A DNA stretch of 62,652 bases from an uncultured Legionella sp. GTDB lineage: Bacteria; Pseudomonadota; Gammaproteobacteria; Legionellales; Legionellaceae. Of the stretch, positions 1-7,976 are shown in pieces (the first letter of the stretch is position 1; every line of letters starts with the position of its first letter). The translations under genes were made by a program, and so were the position numbers. The notes beneath the pieces are model-generated. The model worked only from the letters and a program-made list of their open reading frames with translations. It made no database searches and was not told the DNA's origin. The stretch covers positions 1 to 62,652 of the forward strand of contig CAMFHA010000002.1 of assembly GCA_945952115.1 (NCBI GenBank). Reading direction: 5' to 3'.

Positions 1-45
1 GCTCTTGCTATTGATCATGCTTTTAGAGGATCGTTTAAATTTTAA
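1..45 (+). CDS. 3' end of an unidentified CDS (partial)
   Basis: The first 45 bases read as an open frame that ends ALAIDHAFRGSFKF and then TAA. The frame enters from outside the window, so only the last 14 residues can be seen. I cannot assign a family. The reading is supported only by the absence of an earlier stop, which is weak evidence over this length. Confidence 0.3.
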   Translation, partial: ALAIDHAFRGSFKF

Positions 46-52
46 TTCACTA

Positions 53-98
53 TATACCCATTCTACTTGAAGATCTTGGTTTTTCGCTATCGCTTTTT
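53..98. repeat. Half copy of palindromic element family A
   Basis: This stretch begins TATACCCATTCTAC and runs to CGCTATCGCTTTTT. It matches the left half of the complete family-A element at 18228-18391 with one or two differences. The copy stops at 98, where a 37-bp inverted repeat begins, and no second half is found nearby, so the element looks interrupted or deleted. Confidence 0.75.
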
Positions 99-135
99 CT
101 CGAGTTTAGCCATTTTTCCCTAATCCGTTCGCCCT

Positions 136-290
136 ACTGCCATTAAGTTAAGGAATTTCACATCGTAACCGTTCGGGCTGAGGAGGCCTTTAGGCTCTCT
201 CGAAGCCTTTCACTGTAACGCTTCGAGACGTGTGCTTACGCACACTCCTCAGCGCGAACGGCTATAAAAATTCCTTAACTTAATGGCAGT
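136..290. repeat. Palindromic element with 23-bp perfect arms
   Basis: ACTGCCATTAAGTTAAGGAA with three further bases (136-158) is repeated inverted at 268-290. The interior is itself folded, with a GTTCGGGCTGAGGAGG unit facing CTTCGAGACGTGTGC and CACACTCCTCAGCGCGAACG. It is a nested REP-like structure with no coding capacity. Confidence 0.7.
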
Positions 291-292
291 GT

Positions 293-334
293 CCGTTCGC
301 CCTGAGGAGCGTGCGTAGCACGCGTCTCGAAGGG
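293..334. repeat. REP-like unit, left copy
   Basis: A CCGTTCGCCCTGAGGAGCG...TCTCGAAGGG unit with an internal stem (GTGCG/CGCAC-like). An almost identical inverted copy lies at 808-849. The pair brackets the transposase and GIY-YIG remnants. Confidence 0.7.
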
Positions 335-338
335 CTTT

Positions 339-587
339 CTAAGCTGCTAAAGTGAGTTGATAGATCAAAGAATTGATTTTTTCTTCTGAGCATTTATCTA
401 AATCAAGCTGATTTTCAGACTTTGAACAATACTTATTTGACCCAATTGATCGTCTAACAATTGCTATAATATCGGAGAAAGTCAGTTCGCCTTTTTTATC
501 ATACCAAGAGGCGGTTTCCATACTGACAAGTGCTTTTGTCTGATGCATGCTAAAAGCTACCAGCGTAATAAAAGAAAACAGACCCAT
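339..587 (-). pseudogene. Probable C-terminal remnant of a transposase
   Basis: This 82-residue frame contains LVSMETASWYDKKGELTFSD followed by IIAIVRRSIGSNKYCS and ends INSLIYQLTLAA. The composition and ending resemble the C-terminus of transposases I recall from legionellae, but I could not search for it, so the family is a suggestion only. There is no upstream catalytic domain. The frame stops at about 587, where the oppositely oriented GIY-YIG remnant begins. REP-like units lie on both sides. It is best read as a decayed insertion-sequence fragment. Confidence 0.4.
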
Positions 588-589
588 TA

Positions 590-780
590 GTAAGGGTGTT
601 GTTCTGGCGATGGCAACGAGACTGCCCGTTAAACTTGCGTACTCAGCACAATTCCCTACTCGGATCGAGGCTTTACAAACCGAAAAACAAATTCAAGGAT
701 GGAGTAGAAAAAAGAAGGAGGCTCTTATCTCAGGTGACTGGAAAAAACTATCCTACTTGGCTCGTCGAAATAAAAAATAG
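590..780 (+). pseudogene. GIY-YIG nuclease family protein, 5'-truncated
   Basis: The frame reads MATRLPVKLAYSAQFPTRIE and then ALQTEKQIQGWSRKKKEALI. This is the middle and C-terminus of the small GIY-YIG (UPF0213/YhbQ-like) family, where the typical text is a RLPVKLVY...EALxxEKQIKGWSRxKKxALI pattern. The catalytic N-terminus carrying the two tyrosines of GIY-YIG is missing. Homology starts at about 590, right at the junction with the transposase-like remnant, so the gene was probably cut by rearrangement. An intact family member lies at 50630-50902. Confidence 0.75.
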
Positions 781-895
781 TCGTTATGTTTTCTGTACAA
801 GATCCAACCCTTCGAGACGCGTGCTATGCACGCTCCTCAGGGCGAACGGATTAGGGAAAAATGGCTAAACTCGAGTTTTAAACACACGCACTTAA

Positions 896-1885
896 TTAAT
901 CCAATAAACCAAGATCCTTAACAATATCTCGTTCTTGTCTTAATTCAGCAAGTGTCTGATTAAATTTTTCTTGGCTATAATTATTAAAAGCTAAGTTTTC
1001 TATTACTTTTAAATGCCCATTTTCAGTACGGCAAGGAACCGAGAAAATTAATCCTTGATCTACTCCATATTCTCCATTAGAGGCACGACACATAGAATAA
1101 GACTCATTCATTGGAGTATTAGTAATCAAATGATTAACACCAGTAATAACAGCATTTGCAGCTGAAGCGGCAGAAGAAAGTCCTCGGGCTTTCAATATTG
1201 CTGCACCTCGTTGTTGTACTGTAGAAACAAAAGTTTCTTTTAGCCATACCTCATCTTTAATTACTTCTGCAGCCGAAGTACCATTAATTTTAGCATTATA
1301 AAAATCAGGATATTGTGTAGAGGAATGATTACCCCAAATCGTCATTTGAGTCACGGCTGTAATATCAACACCGGCTTTTTTAGCCAATTGCGTGCGTGCT
1401 CTTAATTCGTCCAAAGTGGTCATCGCATAAAAACGATCATTTGGAATATCTTTTGCATGATGCATAGCAATTAAACAATTAGTGTTGCAAGGATTACCCA
1501 CTACAAATACACGAACATCGTCACTTGCATTATCATTAATTGCTTGACCTTGCCTAGTAAAAATTCCTCCATTAATTTGTAACAAATCGGAACGTTCCAT
1601 TCCTTGTTTGCGAGGTACTGAGCCTACTAATAAAGCCCAATTCACTCCATCCATTGCTTTATTCATATCGGCAGTACAAACAATACGTTTTAATAATGGG
1701 AAAGCGCAATCATCAAGCTCCATAGCCACACCTTCTAATGCAGGAAGAGCGGCTTCTAACTCCAACAGATTCAGTTCTACTTCAGTATTTGGACCAAACA
1801 TTTGACCTGAAGCAATGCGAAACAATAAAGCATAACCAATTTGTCCAGCTGCACCAGTAATGGCAACTCTAATTTTTTTATTCAT
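896..1885 (-). CDS. mdh: Malate dehydrogenase
   Basis: Cytosolic NAD-dependent malate dehydrogenase of the TCA cycle, interconverting malate and oxaloacetate. The 329 residues start [20 protein letters not shown], with the Rossmann glycine loop GAAGQIG. It also has the substrate-arginine region [13 protein letters not shown], the NPCNTNC motif (NAD/active-site region) and [12 protein letters not shown], which holds the catalytic histidine. Length and motifs match the group common in Legionella and other gammaproteobacteria with an approximately 330-residue enzyme. It stands alone, divergent from hemW, with about 100 bp between the two starts. A ribosome-binding site (AAAGGAAAT) precedes the ATG. 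Confidence 0.96.
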   Translation of the reverse strand: MNKKIRVAITGAAGQIGYALLFRIASGQMFGPNTEVELNLLELEAALPALEGVAMELDDCAFPLLKRIVCTADMNKAMDGVNWALLVGSVPRKQGMERSDLLQINGGIFTRQGQAINDNASDDVRVFVVGNPCNTNCLIAMHHAKDIPNDRFYAMTTLDELRARTQLAKKAGVDITAVTQMTIWGNHSSTQYPDFYNAKINGTSAAEVIKDEVWLKETFVSTVQQRGAAILKARGLSSAASAANAVITGVNHLITNTPMNESYSMCRASNGEYGVDQGLIFSVPCRTENGHLKVIENLAFNNYSQEKFNQTLAELRQERDIVKDLGLLD

Positions 1886-1987
1886 TTTATTTCCTTTTAT
1901 TCAAATACTGCTTTATAGATCTATTTTGTGACAAAACAGCCTTTATGATACTATTGCCGGCCTTAACAAGCCAGATTAAAAATTATA

Positions 1988-3121
1988 ATGCTGCCTTTAT
2001 CTTTATATATTCATATTCCCTGGTGTATTCGTAAATGTCCTTATTGTGATTTTAATTCTCACAAAAGCCCAGATCAGCTACCAGAAAAAGAATATGTACA
2101 AGCACTGATAGATGATTTGGAACATGATCTTACGCTTTTTCCGCCAAGAGAAATAAGCTCTATTTTTATTGGCGGTGGTACGCCTAGCTTATTTTCCGGT
2201 TGCGCTTATCAAGAGCTTTTCTCTCAATTAAAAAAAATGCTTCCTTTTTCTTCTAATATTGAAATTACTATGGAAGCAAATCCAGGCAGTGTAGAGCAAC
2301 AGCGCTTCTCTGAGTATCGGCAACTTGGAATTAATCGCCTGTCTTTAGGAATTCAAAGCTTTAATCCTCACCATTTAAAAAAATTAGGCCGAATTCATAA
2401 TGAAATTCAAGCCCATCAAGCGATAGAAACTGCGCGTACAGCTGGCTTTACCAATATTAACCTCGATCTAATGCATGGCTTACCAGAGCAAACCATCATT
2501 GAAGGTTTGCATGATCTTAAAACAGCGCTTAGTTATCACCCAGAGCATCTATCTTGGTATCAATTAACCATAGAACCTAATACCTTATTTTACAAAGAAA
2601 AGCCCCCTCTTCCTTCTGAAGATGAAGCTTATCTTCTAGAAGAACAAGGATTAATGCTGTTAAAAGAAGCAGGTTACGAGCGTTATGAAATTTCAGCTTT
2701 TGCACAAAAAAATAAACAAGCACAACATAATCTTAATTATTGGCTTTTTGGTGATTATTTAGGAATTGGCGCCGGAGCTCACGGTAAATACAGTACACGC
2801 ACTAAAATACAAAGAACAAGAAAACATCGCTTACCTAAAGAATATCAAAACCCAAAAAAGCCATTCCTAGCGCATATAGAAACGACTACACCTGCAGAAT
2901 TGATCTTTGAATTTATGTTAAATACTACAAGACTAGAGCAAGCTATTCCATTAGCGTTGTTTCCACAAAGAACCGGTCTACCTTTAGAGTTACTTTTACC
3001 CACATTAAAGAAAGCTCAACTTAAAAAGCTTGTTCATTTGGATAATAGTCATTGGCAAGTAACTCCCTTAGGTAGACGCTATACTAATGATTTACAAGCT
3101 TTATTCTTACCCGAGTCCTAA
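1988..3121 (+). CDS. hemW: Radical SAM heme chaperone HemW (HemN-like)
   Basis: Radical SAM protein of the HemN/HemW family. Starting at residue 7 it reads YIHIPWCIRKCPYCDFNSH, with the CxxxCxxC motif that binds the 4Fe-4S cluster. GGGTPSLF and TMEANPGS follow, both typical of the family. At 377 residues it is short, and it lacks the extra N-terminal part and the cysteine arrangement of true coproporphyrinogen dehydrogenase HemN. I therefore call it HemW, a heme-trafficking protein, rather than a heme-biosynthesis enzyme. Its 3' end overlaps the oppositely oriented gene at 3107-4258 by 15 bp. Confidence 0.93.
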   Translation: MLPLSLYIHIPWCIRKCPYCDFNSHKSPDQLPEKEYVQALIDDLEHDLTLFPPREISSIFIGGGTPSLFSGCAYQELFSQLKKMLPFSSNIEITMEANPGSVEQQRFSEYRQLGINRLSLGIQSFNPHHLKKLGRIHNEIQAHQAIETARTAGFTNINLDLMHGLPEQTIIEGLHDLKTALSYHPEHLSWYQLTIEPNTLFYKEKPPLPSEDEAYLLEEQGLMLLKEAGYERYEISAFAQKNKQAQHNLNYWLFGDYLGIGAGAHGKYSTRTKIQRTRKHRLPKEYQNPKKPFLAHIETTTPAELIFEFMLNTTRLEQAIPLALFPQRTGLPLELLLPTLKKAQLKKLVHLDNSHWQVTPLGRRYTNDLQALFLPES

Positions 3122-4258
3122 AGTAGGTATCTCATTATTGGACGAAGCGGCACCACGCGTCGGTGATAAAGGTGCATAAAAACCATGTTCTTCTAACAAC
3201 CTACTAGTATTATTCACTTGTTCTCTTTGTTTATAAATTAATAACTCATATTCATCCACGCGCTGTTTATATTGTTCTTTTAATTGAGCAAGTTCTTTTA
3301 CATCCTTCGAAAAACTATCAAAAATATCTAAAAAATTATTGTTTTTATCTTGAATAAAATCCTCTATTTTTTTATAGAATTTTTCTTGCTCTTCAGGCGC
3401 CTTTACTATATTGGCTGCTAAATCATTTAAAGCCGTTTGAAGCAAGGTAACTTGTTGGCCATATCGAGCAACTTCTAATTCCAAGTGTTTTTTTACCTCA
3501 GAAAGCTCTTTGTTTTTTTCTGCTAATTCTTGTTGGTTTCTCTCAAAATCAATTTTTACTTTATTTAAAGCTGCTTGAGTCTGCTCTAAAAGAATTGTTT
3601 GATCATCGACTGATTTTTTAAGATCAACACTTGTTTTTCTTAAGTCTTCTTGTGTTAAAAATAATTGTCTTTCTGCTGCTTTTAATCGCTCAACTTCTTT
3701 GGTTAATGCCTGATTTTGCAAAGCTAGTGTTTCGACATTATTACCAAATTTTTCATTTTCTTTACTAAATAACTGAACCTGTGTGGAAAGCTCATCACAT
3801 ATTTCTTCTAGCGTTTGAGTTACTAAATTTAAGCCTTCAGCTAAGCCAGTGACGCCGGTCTTAATGTTTTTAGTACTGTGTTGAGTATGATTATAATGAT
3901 CATCTAATATGAGGCTTGAACCTACATAACTAGCCACTAAAAAACCAGTAATCACAAAACAGGTGATGAGTTGAGTAAGAATTCCAATAACTAAAGTAGG
4001 TGAAGCTAAAACAATTCCTGCAATAATTTTTTGCCATAAAGGAATTTGTCCCCAATAGCTAGCAGCTCGAGAAATAAGGCTAGGATTTTTAGTCATAGCA
4101 TCAATAAGTGTGTCTATATCTTTTTGAATTTGACTCAACTGATTTTGTGAATTTTTAAGTTTCTTCACACGGGCTAAGATTGGTTTTGTAATGTCATTAG
4201 CTATATCTGTTGTTGAAGGAAAATCTACTGTGGTTACTGATGAAATTTGATTAGCCAT
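3107..4258 (-). CDS. Coiled-coil membrane protein, effector candidate
   Basis: I do not recognise an enzymatic domain in these 383 residues. Residues 1-70 are polar. Two closely spaced hydrophobic segments follow (about 74-93 IIAGIVLASPTLVIGILTQL and 95-113 TCFVITGFLVASYVGSS). From about 120 to 350 the protein is a long heptad-rich coiled coil (for example LTKEVERLKAAERQLFLTQE). The tail is short and polar (SPTRGAASSNNEIPTLGLG). A membrane hairpin followed by a long coiled coil is a layout seen in inclusion-membrane-like Dot/Icm effectors of Legionella, such as the LegC group. That assignment is inference. A good ribosome-binding site (AAAGGAGTGACC) precedes the ATG. Confidence 0.75.
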   Translation of the reverse strand: MANQISSVTTVDFPSTTDIANDITKPILARVKKLKNSQNQLSQIQKDIDTLIDAMTKNPSLISRAASYWGQIPLWQKIIAGIVLASPTLVIGILTQLITCFVITGFLVASYVGSSLILDDHYNHTQHSTKNIKTGVTGLAEGLNLVTQTLEEICDELSTQVQLFSKENEKFGNNVETLALQNQALTKEVERLKAAERQLFLTQEDLRKTSVDLKKSVDDQTILLEQTQAALNKVKIDFERNQQELAEKNKELSEVKKHLELEVARYGQQVTLLQTALNDLAANIVKAPEEQEKFYKKIEDFIQDKNNNFLDIFDSFSKDVKELAQLKEQYKQRVDEYELLIYKQREQVNNTSRLLEEHGFYAPLSPTRGAASSNNEIPTLGLG

Positions 4259-4281
4259 ATGGTCACTCCTTTGTCCTAAAT

Positions 4282-4338
4282 TAGACTTCTTGCATCACTT
4301 GCACTAAAGCAAAAGGCGCAAGTGATGCAAGAAGTCTA
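4282..4338. repeat. Short palindrome, family C (21-bp arms)
   Basis: TAGACTTCTTGCATCACTTG plus one base (4282-4302) is repeated exactly inverted at 4318-4338, around a 15-bp loop. It lies just upstream of the divergent coiled-coil gene. A related palindrome with the same TAGACTTCTT ends lies at 60446-60518, and family B also starts TTAGACTTCTTTC, so the two may share an origin. Confidence 0.7.
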
Positions 4339-4455
4339 TATTGACATGCTTATGGTTAAACATCAATCAAAAGACTTAATTTTTTGCTTAGTATTGTTGA
4401 ATTGTATTGTTAATTCAAGCACCATTAGTCACATTGATTTTGATCCTAACACTCT

Positions 4456-6342
4456 ATGAATTATCGATTTCTTGCTAATCAGTTTTCTATCAATAAAGGA
4501 TTAACGGCTATAGAAGTTTTTTTATTATTATTGATTATTCTGCCCTTATTTATTCCATTTGCGCCTAAAATGCCTGCTCAAAGTGTTGATCCTTCATGGG
4601 CTTTAGGGTTAAACCAAGCGGTTGCTCAAGGACTAGCTTTTGGAAAGGAAATTATTTTTACTCTAGGTCCTTACTCTTGTATTTATACTAAATTTTATCA
4701 TCCAGCAACAGATTCCATGATGCTTTGGGGAAGTATGTATTTGGCCTGCACTTATTCTCTTGCTCTTTTTTTCTTAATGGATAAGGCTTCATGGGGATGG
4801 CGCCTTGCTTTTGGTGGTTTTCTATTGACGTTTGTTTATGCAAAAGACGCTTTATTTTTTTCTTATCCCTTATTACTAGCTCTAGTTTTATTTCATCATC
4901 TGTTGAAAGAGAAAAATTTAACTACTTATGAGCTAATTTTATTTATTATTTTATTTAGTCCTTTGGGTTTATTGTCTTTAATTAAAGGCTCATTACTTAT
5001 TTTATGTGGAAGCAGTACAATTCTTTGTGCATTGATTCTTCTGCATTATCAACGCTATTTTTTTTCTTGCTGTGTCTTATTAACTCCTTTGATTTCATTA
5101 ACTTTATTTTGGATACTTGCTGGACAAAACTTAGTTAACATTGTTCCGTATATAGTTACTTCCTTTGATCTGGCTTTTTCGTTTACTGAAGCGATGTCTT
5201 TTCAAGGAAATAGCTTTGAAATTATTACCTATCTTAGTATTAGCGCATTAATTATTTTTCTTATTAGCAAACAAAAGTTACCGAAAATATTAGTATTATT
5301 TTTAATTAGCATTTTTTTTCTTTTTCTATTTCTTTCTTTTAAAGCAGGCTTTACTCGTCATTTTGGACATGCTTTTATTGCAGGAACATCTCTACTTATT
5401 GCAGCTTTATTATTACCTTATTGCGTACGCTCAAAAGCGCTTGTGCCTGTAGTTTTTCTCGCGTTTATTGTCTCTTTTTACATTGAAGGTCATTATCGAA
5501 CTATTAATTTGTTTAAAAATATCCAATCCACTTATTCTACTGCTGCATATGGAATAGTAAACCGAATTACAGACAGTAATTGGCTAAATAATAATTTTTT
5601 GTTTATTATGAATTTTTTAAAAACCAATAATAATCTTCCAGTACTAAAAGGGCGAAGTGATGTTTACTCTTATGAACAAACAGATTTAATTGCGTCGGGC
5701 AATCAATGGTCTCCACGACCTATTTTTCAAAGTTATTCAGTATTTAATACTGCTTTAGCTCAAAAAAACAGACACCATTTAGAAGAACAAACTCCAGAAA
5801 ACATTTTTTTAAAATTACAACCCATTGATAATCGTTGGCCTTCTTTAGAAGAAGGAAGTAGTTGGCCTATTTTTTTACAAAATTACCGGATTTCTGCTTG
5901 GGCAAATGGCTATCTGGTCTTATTGAAAACGAATTCTATTTTTATTTCCCCTAAGCAAATTAAACAAAAAAAATGCTATTTGGGCGAAAATATTAAGGTT
6001 CCTTATTTTAACCTAGAAAATTTGATTTTTGTAAAAATAGAATTAGAACCTACTTATTTAGGCCGCGTAGTTAAAATTTTATTTAAACTCCCAGAGCTTA
6101 AAATTACAGCTAAATTAAATAATGGTATCGAAAAACAATTTCGTTTTATTCCTTCAATGGCCAAATCAATTTTTTTATTAAGTCCTTTAATTGAAACTAC
6201 GCAAGAATTTGCACAACTGTATCAAAATGAAATAATTTTACGTAATAAACAAGTTTCTTCTTTTAAAATAGAGGCGGTCAATAACAATAACTTTTTCTCC
6301 TTATGGCAATCAGCTTATACAGTTCATTTTAAAATAATGTGA
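4456..6342 (+). CDS. Polytopic membrane protein, unassigned
   Basis: This 628-residue protein has about ten or more hydrophobic segments in residues 15-360. They are followed by a mostly soluble C-terminal part of about 260 residues. Between the first two membrane segments it has PAQSVDPSWALGLNQAVAQ and FTLGPYSCIYTKFYHPATD. I recall this pattern from uncharacterised multi-pass proteins of proteobacteria, which may be GT-C-like, but I see no definite glycosyltransferase motif. It is a single gene with no obvious operon partner. A role in envelope polysaccharide or lipid modification is possible but unproven. Confidence 0.8.
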   Translation: MNYRFLANQFSINKGLTAIEVFLLLLIILPLFIPFAPKMPAQSVDPSWALGLNQAVAQGLAFGKEIIFTLGPYSCIYTKFYHPATDSMMLWGSMYLACTYSLALFFLMDKASWGWRLAFGGFLLTFVYAKDALFFSYPLLLALVLFHHLLKEKNLTTYELILFIILFSPLGLLSLIKGSLLILCGSSTILCALILLHYQRYFFSCCVLLTPLISLTLFWILAGQNLVNIVPYIVTSFDLAFSFTEAMSFQGNSFEIITYLSISALIIFLISKQKLPKILVLFLISIFFLFLFLSFKAGFTRHFGHAFIAGTSLLIAALLLPYCVRSKALVPVVFLAFIVSFYIEGHYRTINLFKNIQSTYSTAAYGIVNRITDSNWLNNNFLFIMNFLKTNNNLPVLKGRSDVYSYEQTDLIASGNQWSPRPIFQSYSVFNTALAQKNRHHLEEQTPENIFLKLQPIDNRWPSLEEGSSWPIFLQNYRISAWANGYLVLLKTNSIFISPKQIKQKKCYLGENIKVPYFNLENLIFVKIELEPTYLGRVVKILFKLPELKITAKLNNGIEKQFRFIPSMAKSIFLLSPLIETTQEFAQLYQNEIILRNKQVSSFKIEAVNNNNFFSLWQSAYTVHFKIM

Positions 6343-6444
6343 TTGGATAATAAGGAAAAATTATTCTTTTTTCTTAGATTTGTCTTTTGCAGCTTGCTTT
6401 ATTTTCTGGTACATTGTTTTGAGTTTTTTTAAAAAAGGAAGAAG

Positions 6445-6789
6445 ATGATTAAAAAAATTTTTACTACAATTCTTTGTTTGTTAAGTAGTGGTGTTTTTGC
6501 TTTAGCTTGTCCACGTGCATTACCCACTGATCATACTCAATTTTGTAGCTCATTTAAAAAAGCAGCCAGTTGTTATTGTACTTCATCTGGTTTACCCGCA
6601 GGGATGTGTCAAGATATGAATGCGTTATACAATCAAATGATCGGCGTTTTTGGTACTATACAAAAAGCCTGTGAATTTCAAAAATACACTAGCACTCAAG
6701 ATTGTATTGATAATTGGAGTTGTTACCGAAATGGCGGGAAAGACTCTCATGGTAAAATCTGCAGCTCTACTCAAAAATCGTGCAGATAA
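6445..6789 (+). CDS. Small secreted cysteine-rich protein
   Basis: A 114-residue protein with a clear signal peptide (MIKKIFTTILCLLSSGVFALA). The mature part has ten cysteines (ACPRALP, FCSS, SCYCT, MCQD, KACEF, DCID, SCYR, KICSS, KSCR). This suggests a disulfide-stabilised periplasmic or exported protein. I do not recognise the family. The ribosome-binding site AAGGAAGAAG precedes the ATG. A perfect 28-bp palindrome follows the stop codon. Confidence 0.8.
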   Translation: MIKKIFTTILCLLSSGVFALACPRALPTDHTQFCSSFKKAASCYCTSSGLPAGMCQDMNALYNQMIGVFGTIQKACEFQKYTSTQDCIDNWSCYRNGGKDSHGKICSSTQKSCR

Positions 6790-6795
6790 TATAAT

Positions 6796-6823
6796 TTAGA
6801 TCGAAGATTAATCTTCGATCTAA
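6796..6823. repeat. 28-bp perfect palindrome after the cysteine-rich gene
   Basis: TTAGATCGAAGATTAATCTT plus CGATCTAA forms a perfect palindrome 7 bp after a stop codon. There is no T-run behind it on either strand, so it is not a standard intrinsic terminator. It may protect or end the transcript. Confidence 0.6.
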
Positions 6824-7009
6824 TTCGAACGGCTGGAATTTGAATGCAACTAAATAAAAAAATGATGTATAAAGGCTTCAGAAACATTTTTTTGTTAAAG
6901 ATGCTTAAAACAACCGTTCATCTGATAGAAATAATCAAATAATTTAATTAATTTTTAACTTTTTAAATAAGATCAGTTAACAATCTGTTAAGAGGATAAA
7001 AATAAGTAG

Positions 7010-7669
7010 GTGAATGTGATAACTAAAAAACTTAACGGCTTTTCTATTTTCTTTTTTGGTTTCTTCATTTTTAATGTCGCAGCTCAAAATACAATGAAAG
7101 CTCATTCTCCTTATATAGGCATTATTGGAGGATATGGCTCAACTACTTGGGATGGTTTAGTGCCCAGCACCCGAAATCAGAATGCAGCAATGAATATGTC
7201 TACACCAGTTGATGTAGATGAAGGAGGTGGTGTGTGGGGACTATTAGCAGGTTATGAATTTAGTCCTTATTTTGCTATAGAAGGTAGTTATTTAAAATAT
7301 CCTGATGCTAAAGTAACTTTTGACAACTTAAGTTTATTCACCTTTAATCATCAAGGAGCAACTCAATTTACCACTCATACTGAATCTTTAAATGTATTAG
7401 GAAAAATTATGTTAGTTATTCCTCATACACAAATAAGAGCTTATTCAGGAGCAGGAATTGCTAATTTGCATCGTGAAGATGTAGTAGTTGACGATTGGCG
7501 AGTTAGCCCGACTTTTGGAGTGGGGATTGTTTATTCTATTAACGAACATTTAATGGGATTCTTATCAGGTGATTATACAGCAGGATTTGGAGAATCGCAG
7601 CTAAATCCAGCAGACACTTATTTTCCCTTTCTTTATTCAGTGACCGTACGTTTAGCCTATCGTTTTTAA
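7010..7669 (+). CDS. Outer-membrane beta-barrel protein, OmpA/OprF-type fold
   Basis: A 219-residue protein with an N-terminal signal sequence (to about VAAQ) and alternating beta-strand patterns. Examples are PYIGIIGGYGSTTW, LAGYEFSPYFAIEGSYLKYP and GVGIVYSINEHLMGFLSGDY. It ends in VTVRLAYRF, with the terminal phenylalanine typical of outer-membrane barrels. It is probably an 8-stranded barrel without a periplasmic peptidoglycan-binding domain. The start is GTG at 7010, or the second in-frame GTG at 7016. The following intergenic region holds family-B and family-D repeats. Confidence 0.85.
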   Translation: MNVITKKLNGFSIFFFGFFIFNVAAQNTMKAHSPYIGIIGGYGSTTWDGLVPSTRNQNAAMNMSTPVDVDEGGGVWGLLAGYEFSPYFAIEGSYLKYPDAKVTFDNLSLFTFNHQGATQFTTHTESLNVLGKIMLVIPHTQIRAYSGAGIANLHREDVVVDDWRVSPTFGVGIVYSINEHLMGFLSGDYTAGFGESQLNPADTYFPFLYSVTVRLAYRF

Positions 7670-7740
7670 AACTTCTAATGTTGTCCACTCAATTTAAGAA
7701 CACATCGCTCTCGCTCGCAAGCCAGAAACAACGTCAAATA

Positions 7741-7888
7741 TTAGACTTCTTTCAAAACTCTCTGCAGAGAGCAAAGTGCAAAAAGACTCGGAGCGGAGAA
7801 CCGGAGTGTACATAGAAATACATGAGGATTCGAGTACCGAATCGACGAGGCAATTTGCCTCTACAGTAGAGTTTCGAAAGAAATCTAA
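7741..7888. repeat. Palindromic element family B, copy 1 (148 bp)
   Basis: The ends are TTAGACTTCTTTC and GAAAGAAATCTAA, and the inner arms AAACTCTCTGC and AGTAGAGTTTCG are also inverted. The middle carries GACTCGGAGCGGAGAACCGG and GAGTGTACATAG. A second copy of the same length lies at 42459-42606 and a truncated one at 46800-46865. Apparent reading frames here are part of the repeat. Confidence 0.85.
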
Positions 7889-7894
7889 TGAAGA

Positions 7895-7940
7895 TATAGC
7901 ATTGCCCACTGAGCGTTATACTTCGTTTCATTTGAGCCAA
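7895..7940. repeat. Partial copy of palindromic element family D
   Basis: TATAGCATTGCCCACTGAGC followed by GTTATACTTCGTTTCATTTG matches one end of the family-D elements at 8983-9106 and 48370-48490. The second arm is missing. It begins just after the family-B copy. Confidence 0.65.
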
Positions 7941-7976
7941 ATATGGCTTTTCCTGCATACGGAGTGAACGATTACA

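Larger units (their letters stand above)
99..875. repeat. Composite region bounded by a 37-bp perfect inverted repeat
   Basis: Bases 99-135 (starting CTCGAGTTTAGCC) are the exact reverse complement of 839-875. Between them lie an inner palindrome, REP-like units and two gene remnants. The region looks like a relic of repeated insertions. It could be the edge of a decayed mobile element, but no intact transposase is present. Confidence 0.7.

Noticed and set aside
7694..7967. Short frames in both directions around 7700-7970
   Set aside because: They lie in family-B and family-D repeats and show no protein similarity.
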